DNA of 8,965 nt from contig CAZEYT010000099.1 in NCBI GenBank assembly GCA_964516295.1, positions 1 to 8,965 on the forward strand, in the 5' to 3' direction. The notes beneath the pieces were generated by a model. That model was given only the letters and a program-made list of their open reading frames with translations, searched no databases and had not been told where the DNA came from. Below are positions 6,501 through 8,965 of the stretch, in pieces. The translations under genes and the position numbers were made by a program. The DNA is from CAZEYT01 sp964516295. GTDB lineage: Bacteria > Verrucomicrobiota > Verrucomicrobiia > Chthoniobacterales > Terrimicrobiaceae. Position 1 is the first letter of the stretch, and each line of letters begins with the position of its first letter.

Positions 6501-8965
6501 CTTGAAAATCCCCCGCGCCCATCTGCCCGAATTCATTGTAGCCGAAGGTCCTCAAGGAGCCGTCATCAAGAAGCACGATGGTATTGAACCCGCCGGCAGA
6601 AACACCCTTCACCCCACCTGCGAACAAAGTCGCTTGCGGCATGTAGCGACTGGAGGTGATCGAGGAAGATCCCGAGCCAAGCTGACCGGAAAAATTGTTC
6701 CCCCAAGCTCTTAAGGATCCATCCGAGAGGAGAGCAAGCGTGTGGCTCGAGCCTGCCGCCACGGCGCGGGCTGTGGAAATGCCAGCCGCTTGGACGGGCG
6801 ACTTTACTGCTCCAAAATAAAACGCGCCTCCACCGATCTGCCCGGAGCCCGAAACTCCCCAACACCACACCGTCCCATCGGATTTGACGGCAGCCGCATG
6901 GTCCCAACCCGCCGCCATGCCAACGACATTCTCCAGCGTACCCACCCGCGCTGGGAGCGCACGATTTTCCTGCGACGCATTCCCCAGTTGGCCATTCCAA
7001 TTCCCGCCCCAAGCCCAGAGAGTGCCGTCGTTCAGCAACGCGTAAGACGCATAGGCCCCTGCGGCCACGGACACGACTCCACTGAGCGGTTGGCCTTGGC
7101 CATTTAGCACCTGCACGGCCTCGGACCGCGACTGCGTGGTCCCGTCACCCAACTGTCCATGCCAGTTTGCGCCCCAGGCCCACACCGAACCATCCGCCTT
7201 GAGGGCGAGGCTGTGATAGCCGCCGGCAGCGATAGCGCCGACGCCGACCAAGCCCGAGACGCTGGCTTTCGTATTAGCGGAATGCCCGAGTTGTCCTTCT
7301 TGGTTCCTGCCAAAGGAAACAACCGTGCCGTTCTCCAGCAAAACCAGGGTGTGGTAACCGCCGCACGAGAGCGCGCGGCCGGTGGAAACACCGCCTTGCA
7401 GAACCGGAATCGCTTGTTTCGTATCACCACCCGAATCCATCTGACCAATCTCATTGTTGCCCCAAGTCCAGACCGAGCCATCCGCCTTGAGAGCGGCCAT
7501 GTGGAAAGCCCCGGCGCTGACTTGGCCCGTGATCTGAAAATTCCCTGAGACGACCGAGCTGGCGTGGCCGGACGAGCGGATGGAGCGAGCCTTGAGGGTG
7601 GCGGTGCGGTCTAGGAGGATGTTTTCACCGCTGGCAATGCTTGGACTTGATGTGGTCGGATCGGTGCCATCGAGTGTGTAGTGGATCCGAGCGTCTGGAG
7701 TCGCACAGGTGGCCACGACGCGGCGCTGGGTGGTGAAGATGCCGCCGGGAATCGAAAGAACGGGGGCGGCAGGAATCCAGATCGCCGTGGCACTGAAGCT
7801 GGCCGCGGCGTTTCCAGCTTGAACCGAAATGGCAACCGTTCCCTCTGTAGGCGGCAGCATGTAGTAGGCGAACGCCTGTCCGGCCGCATTCGTGCGGACA
7901 GCCAGCTGGCCGGGGAGAAGCGTTCCGTAGGTATCGGCTGCCAGGCCACCGGAGGTCACACTGAAGACCACCGGCGCATTGGCTAGCGCGGTGCCGTTTC
8001 GGGTAACGGTGACGACCAGCGGCTGCGCGGCGAACGTGCCGGGGGGACCGGTTTGGTTATCGCCGCTGACGATTTCCACCACCGGCGAAAGGATAGGGCC
8101 TCCCTGACTGAAGTAGTCGTTGGGGTTGCTTCCGGTTTGGTATTCGAAAAGGTTGGCGATGCTGTCGCCGTCGGGGTCGGCGGTGCTTGTTTGCAAGAGG
8201 TTTCCGAAGGTTGTTTGTTCCCAGTCGTCGGGGAGATCGTCATGGTCGGAGTCGTTCCAATCGATCAGGAGAAAGTTTGTTGTGAGCACGAAGAACGGGG
8301 AGAAGCCAAAGATGCCATCGGCGAACTGTCCGAAGGTTTTGGATCCGAGCATGTGCGTCGTGGAAGTGCCGGAAAAGACGATGGAATGGTCGGCACCCCC
8401 GGAGGCAACCGTGGCTCCGATGATTTCTGGAACGACGGTTGGTGACTTTCGATTTGCGAAGCCGGGCAGACCGAGTTGACCGCTGGAGTTGAGGCCCCAG
8501 GTCCAGAGGACGCCATTCTTGATTGCCAGGGAGTGATTGTCGCCAGAAGCGATGGACTGGATCGCGGAGAGACCGGTGGCGGTGACGAATGAGTTGCGTT
8601 GAGTGGTGGAGTTGTCGCCGAGCTGGCCACTGCTGTTGAGGCCCGCCGCGAGCACAGAGCCGGAGGAAGAAAGAATCAGCGAGTGGTCGGCACCGGCCGC
8701 GATGTCAATAACCGTTCCGACAGACGGAACCATGATCGCGCGCCCTTGGACGGTTGTATTCCCCAAACCGAGTTGCCCGTTTGCATTGCGTCCCCAGACC
8801 CAGAGCGAGCCGTCCGATCTCATGGCGAGGCCATGATTCGAGCCCGCTGCGATGGCGGAAACATTCGACAGCGGGATGCCGGGGCCGGTGGTTACTTGAA
8901 TCGGGTAGAGTTGCTGGGCGGTTGAGGCGATCCCGAGGTGCTGGTTGGAATTGACTCCCCAGGCC
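1..8965 (-). CDS. Giant multidomain RCC1 / Ig-like / LamG / type-3 calcium-repeat surface protein (partial, both ends missing)
   Basis: One reading frame is open across the whole window: no TAA, TAG or TGA occurs in 2,988 consecutive minus-strand codons, and recognisable domains follow one another in this single frame throughout. Neither start nor stop lies in the window, so signal peptide and C-terminal anchor cannot be assessed. Domain order is RCC1 repeats, Asp-loop pair, Ig-like, chitobiase-C-terminal-like, 14 RCC1 repeats, two further Asp-loop/Ig-like units, LamG, Asp-loop/Ig-like, LamG, Asp loops, an unassigned segment, Asp loops, LamG, Asp loops. No catalytic motif was recognised. Only three cysteines were found, at about residues 429, 535 and 700. 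Such mosaics are known as secreted or cell-surface proteins in Verrucomicrobiota and relatives. Binding or adhesion, with calcium stiffening the Asp-rich linkers, is inferred. Open reading frames on other frames here are shadows of this gene. Confidence 0.95.
598..1287 (-). other. LamG / concanavalin A-like jelly-roll domain 3
   Basis: Residues 2560-2789. The entry GLRGWWRFDYSPYHGIYDSSG, split by a short insertion, is the LamG WWxFD...DSSG motif. It is followed by YALSLRGEDAYATI, TWTWSLLLKVDD, KHSYTLFLQPDRRLRFEV, ADWVHVTVSH and the closing VEIDDIRFYTRLLSASE. The closing IDDIRFYxRxLS motif is strongly diagnostic. It is flanked on both sides by calcium-loop arrays. Confidence 0.88.
1288..1923 (-). 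other. Long type-3-like calcium-loop array (about eight loops)
   Basis: Residues 2348-2559. Loops in order: DSDNDGLPD, DTDRDGMPD, DMDGDGLVN, DSDADYLPD, DDADGDFLTD, DSDEDDLVD, DSDFDGVSN and DTDNDGLSD. They are spaced about 21-39 residues apart with intervening GLDP/GLNP-type turns and Y-E or W-E motifs. Several loops deviate at the last position of DxDxDG (Tyr, Phe or Asp for Gly). The array probably forms a calcium-wrapped rod in front of the third LamG domain. Confidence 0.88.
1924..2295 (-). other. Unassigned segment of about 124 residues between calcium-loop arrays
   Basis: Residues 2224-2347. I do not recognise a family. The part to about residue 2320 looks folded and beta-rich: FKVRVGLSD, VWSLYLNQQFLMRNI, YRDIWIRHNERYVFTLG and TDEYLLTFAP. 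It contains several aromatics and no DxDxDG loop. The last quarter is a Pro/Ser/Asn-rich linker (NEPSPPDPSKLRWEF) leading to the next Asp array. Being flanked by two type-3 arrays, it could be a small beta-sandwich inserted within one long array. Confidence 0.6.
2296..2502 (-). other. Type-3-like calcium-loop array (three loops)
   Basis: Residues 2155-2223. DSDNDLLSDQYE, DTDDDGIWDYEE and DSDGDEIPDGEE are spaced about 22-25 residues apart. The latter two are followed by YGTDP and LGTDP turns. This is the start of the mostly Asp-loop, C-terminal-side half of the fragment. Confidence 0.87.
2503..3180 (-). other. LamG / concanavalin A-like jelly-roll domain 2
   Basis: Residues 1929-2154. The start GLVGWWKMNEGSG is the classic LamG entry (LVxWWxxxEGSG). 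It continues with LTGKFSIVLRARVYP, GWEVEYNPALRRLTFGG, DEGWHTIMVTFEESDE, ATLFVDGHVV and the closing LHGSLSELRIYSRVLTPAEF. It carries an insertion rich in Gly, Pro and Ala before the last strand (SGVGDPTVGAPAAVGPIPP). Its codon use appears different from the downstream part of the gene: the codons CTA and TCA, absent in 1-2001, occur here repeatedly. Confidence 0.9.
3181..3513 (-). other. Ig-like domain 4 (divergent Big_1-type)
   Basis: Residues about 1818-1928. It keeps the entry R-S-G-D-R-Q (cf. V-S-G-D-N-Q), the middle RVRVTSEDGRPLPRKLVTV, the strand LKTDGNGEVFFRV and the end strand VTITAGRRSASAKL. The central NAPV is replaced by PRKLV and the chain is more charged than in the other three copies. 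It is recognised mainly by its position after a calcium-loop pair and by the KTDGNGE strand. Confidence 0.55.
3526..3663 (-). other. Type-3-like calcium-loop pair (hinge D)
   Basis: Residues 1768-1813. DSDNDTLPDRWE and DPDGDGISNGWEF flank NLGNLDATAAD and end in GIDPND. It has the same two-loop layout as hinges A and C and joins LamG 1 to Ig-like domain 4. Confidence 0.86.
3664..4380 (-). other. LamG / concanavalin A-like jelly-roll domain 1
   Basis: Residues 1529-1767, about 239 long, close to the usual size of bacterial LamG-type (Laminin_G_3) domains. Visible motifs are FWQLGEPDGTTALN at the N-terminal strand, AVELDGVDDHITFG, SFTAALWVKFTN, NRWHHVALVVDQTAKQARLYIDG and the C-terminal VDDIRLKNEALDAAQVLAL. 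The W-H-H-V-A-L-V-V-D and L-Y-I-D-G strands and the closing VDDIRLxNxAL are diagnostic. Such domains commonly bind glycans or proteins. The ligand cannot be predicted. Confidence 0.9.
4381..4710 (-). other. Ig-like domain 3 (Big_1-type)
   Basis: Residues about 1419-1528. It begins VVEIVSGDNQTGPP as in domain 1, then LTNAPVSFTTANAAL, VSLRTDANGYAQAFF and STIQASAGSASPVSFTV. This is the best match in the window to the NAPVxF / LRTDxxGxA / I-x-A-x-A-G pattern. A Thr-rich insertion lies between the NAPV and LRTD strands. It leads directly into the first LamG domain. Confidence 0.68.
4678..4806 (-). repeat. 129-bp near-identical internal repeat, copy 1 (pairs with 8053-8181)
   Basis: Same stretch as 8053-8181, 3,375 bases (1,125 codons) further along the gene, with about 96% base identity by direct triplet comparison. 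Just past the Ig-side edge, four bases differ in the next twelve although the protein (Q-T-G-P-P) is the same. Past the other edge the two copies are unrelated in sequence. The edges are therefore sharp. Confidence 0.93.
4741..4878 (-). other. Type-3-like calcium-loop pair (hinge C)
   Basis: Residues 1363-1408. The loops DMDSNSLRDSWE and DPDGDGIANLFEY, with EHFGTIG between them and GSNPND after, separate Ig-like domains 2 and 3. The second loop is a textbook DPDGDG loop and lies in the 129-bp segment shared with hinge A. Confidence 0.84.
4882..5196 (-). other. Ig-like domain 2 (Big_1-type)
   Basis: Residues about 1257-1361. Motifs parallel domain 1: ATLIGGNNQRILPG at the entry, PLEILLTRGGQPMANMPV in the middle, then LLVRTDTQGKARVHLQAP and PVAVTFDTLPVPITFQVTAT at the end. 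Here NMPV replaces NAPV, and the usual closing A-x-A-G is missing. It is followed after only one residue by the next calcium-loop pair. Confidence 0.62.
5221..5415 (-). other. Type-3-like calcium-loop hinge B
   Basis: Residues 1184-1248. The loops DANNNAVPDAWE and DFDGDGLSNIEEYHLGTNP, plus a third Asp-rich stretch DDNTDADLFTDLADP, join the double RCC1 block to the second Ig-like domain. The first loop is weak because Asn replaces two of the usual Asp ligands. The W-E...FGN...DGDG...N...EY...G-NP frame is the same as in hinges A, C and D. Confidence 0.82.
5428..7527 (-). repeat. Fourteen tandem RCC1 repeats, probably two seven-bladed beta-propellers
   Basis: Residues 480-1179. Repeat starts, taken at the xxAGxxH motif, lie near 7521, 7371, 7233, 7068, 6918, 6762, 6603, 6453, 6294, 6144, 5994, 5847, 5697 and 5547, a period of 138-165 bases (mean near 50 residues). 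Typical blades read IAAGGYHSLALKADG then VWAWGANWHGQLGDG. An RCC1 propeller has seven blades, so fourteen repeats fit two complete propellers in tandem; this is inference from the count. The eighth repeat is strongly degenerate (WFGFYETGNLYIGGDDPDD replaces WxWGxNxxGQLG). The eleventh is partly degenerate (WGNNESANLSAD). No RCC1-type nucleotide exchange activity is implied: bacterial secreted RCC1 repeats are generally regarded as binding scaffolds. Confidence 0.93.
7531..7776 (-). other. Chitobiase C-terminal / FN3-associated-type domain
   Basis: Residues about 397-478. The stretch IPGGIFTTQRRVVATCATP, then ARIHYTLDGTDPTTSSP, then TATLKARSIRSSGHASS matches the well-known pattern of this small beta-sandwich: PGGxFxxxxxVxxxxxTPxAxIxYTxDGxDPTxxSP...TxLKARA. 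The family (CHB_HEX_C / Fn3-associated) is found at the ends of secreted glycoside hydrolases and in large surface proteins. No hydrolase domain accompanies it here. It is the only copy in the window and sits directly before the long RCC1 block. Confidence 0.75.
7783..8085 (-). other. Ig-like domain 1 (Big_1/invasin-type)
   Basis: Residues about 294-394. It opens with VVEIVSGDNQTGPP, followed by PLVVTVTRNGTALANAPVVF, the strand LAVRTNAAGQAFAYY and a closing VAISVQAGNAAASFSATA. The trio NAPVxF, (L/V)RTxxxGxA and an I-x-V-x-A-G end strand is characteristic of bacterial Ig-like domains of the Big_1 (intimin/invasin) kind. The same pattern recurs three more times in this protein. The role is likely a rigid spacer or binding scaffold. 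Domain family is assigned from motifs only. Confidence 0.68.
8053..8181 (-). repeat. 129-bp near-identical internal repeat, copy 2 (pairs with 4678-4806)
   Basis: Aligned triplet by triplet with 4678-4806, this stretch differs at 5 of 129 bases by my count. It encodes the second calcium loop, GSNPND, YFSQGG and the first strand of the Ig-like domain (SPVVEIVSGDN). Two changed codons are synonymous (Ser, Tyr) and two alter residues (Pro here for Thr, Ser here for Gly). Sequence on both sides diverges abruptly. Confidence 0.93.
8119..8253 (-). other. Thrombospondin type-3-like calcium-loop pair (hinge A)
   Basis: Residues 238-282 contain two Asp-rich loops, DSDHDDLPDDWE and DPDGDSIANLFEY, joined by a TFGN segment and ending in GSNPND. 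The DxDxDx spacing matches bacterial thrombospondin type-3 calcium-binding repeats. In the second loop a Ser replaces the usual last Gly of DPDGDG. It links the first RCC1 propeller to the first Ig-like domain, probably as a calcium-stiffened spacer. Most of its second half lies in the 129-bp segment shared with hinge C. Confidence 0.85.
8254..8964 (-). repeat. RCC1 (alpha-tubulin suppressor-like) propeller, C-terminal part
   Basis: Residues 1-237 hold RCC1 repeats of about 50 residues. The fragment starts inside one (AWGVNSNQHLG). Repeats then begin near 8853 (IAAGSNHGLAM..WVWGRNANGQLG), 8703 (IAAGADHSL) and 8553 (IASGDNHSLAI..WTWG), with a degenerate one near 8409 (ADHSIVF). Spacings are 150, 150 and 144 bases. 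The AAGxxHxLAL..DGxxWxWGxNxxGQLG pattern is the standard RCC1 blade signature. The last repeat has lost the WxWG core and ends in a hydrophobic tail (FFVLTTNFLLIDWN), which may be the closing strand or cap of the propeller. Earlier blades must lie beyond 8965. Confidence 0.92.

Noticed and set aside
7380..7560. In-frame ATG codons (for example at 7498-7500) considered as a gene start before the second RCC1 block
   Set aside because: They fall inside an RCC1 repeat, the frame is open upstream through a recognisable chitobiase-type domain, and there is no intergenic gap.

Overview
The whole window lies inside one protein-coding gene on the minus strand. I read all 2,988 codons of the frame whose codons occupy plus-strand triplets 1-3, 4-6 and so on up to 8962-8964. 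I found no stop codon and no credible start, so both ends of the gene lie outside the window. No second gene, RNA gene, promoter, terminator, CRISPR array or mobile element is visible. The visible part is a fragment of more than 300 kDa that looks extracellular and structural, with no enzyme-like catalytic domain recognised.

Residues below are numbered from the high-coordinate, N-terminal side of the fragment. The order is: (1) the end of an RCC1 beta-propeller (1-237); (2) a calcium-loop pair and a first Ig-like domain (238-394); (3) a chitobiase C-terminal/FN3-associated-type domain (397-478); (4) fourteen RCC1 repeats, best read as two seven-bladed propellers (480-1179); (5) a calcium-loop hinge, second Ig-like domain, calcium-loop hinge and third Ig-like domain (1184-1528); (6) a first LamG/ConA-like domain (1529-1767); (7) a calcium-loop hinge and fourth Ig-like domain (1768-1928); (8) a second LamG domain (1929-2154); (9) a short calcium-loop array and an unassigned segment of about 124 residues (2155-2347); (10) a long calcium-loop array (2348-2559); (11) a third LamG domain (2560-2789); (12) a last calcium-loop array running off the window (2797-2988). 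The recurring unit is a pair of thrombospondin type-3-like Asp loops followed by an Ig-like domain. It occurs four times and separates the larger propeller and lectin-like modules.

The sequence is GC-rich. Giant mosaics of RCC1, type-3 calcium loops, LamG and Ig-like domains, almost free of cysteine, are typical of secreted or surface proteins of the Verrucomicrobiota and other PVC-group bacteria. That is my best guess for the organism, with moderate confidence; no taxonomic marker gene is present. The likely role is calcium-stabilised adhesion or carbohydrate/protein binding at the cell surface, which is inferred from the domains only.

The most interesting points are a nearly identical 129-bp segment shared by two non-adjacent hinges (a likely recent gene-conversion tract), the 2 x 7 RCC1 repeat count, an unassigned segment between calcium-loop arrays, and a local shift in codon use in the middle of the gene.
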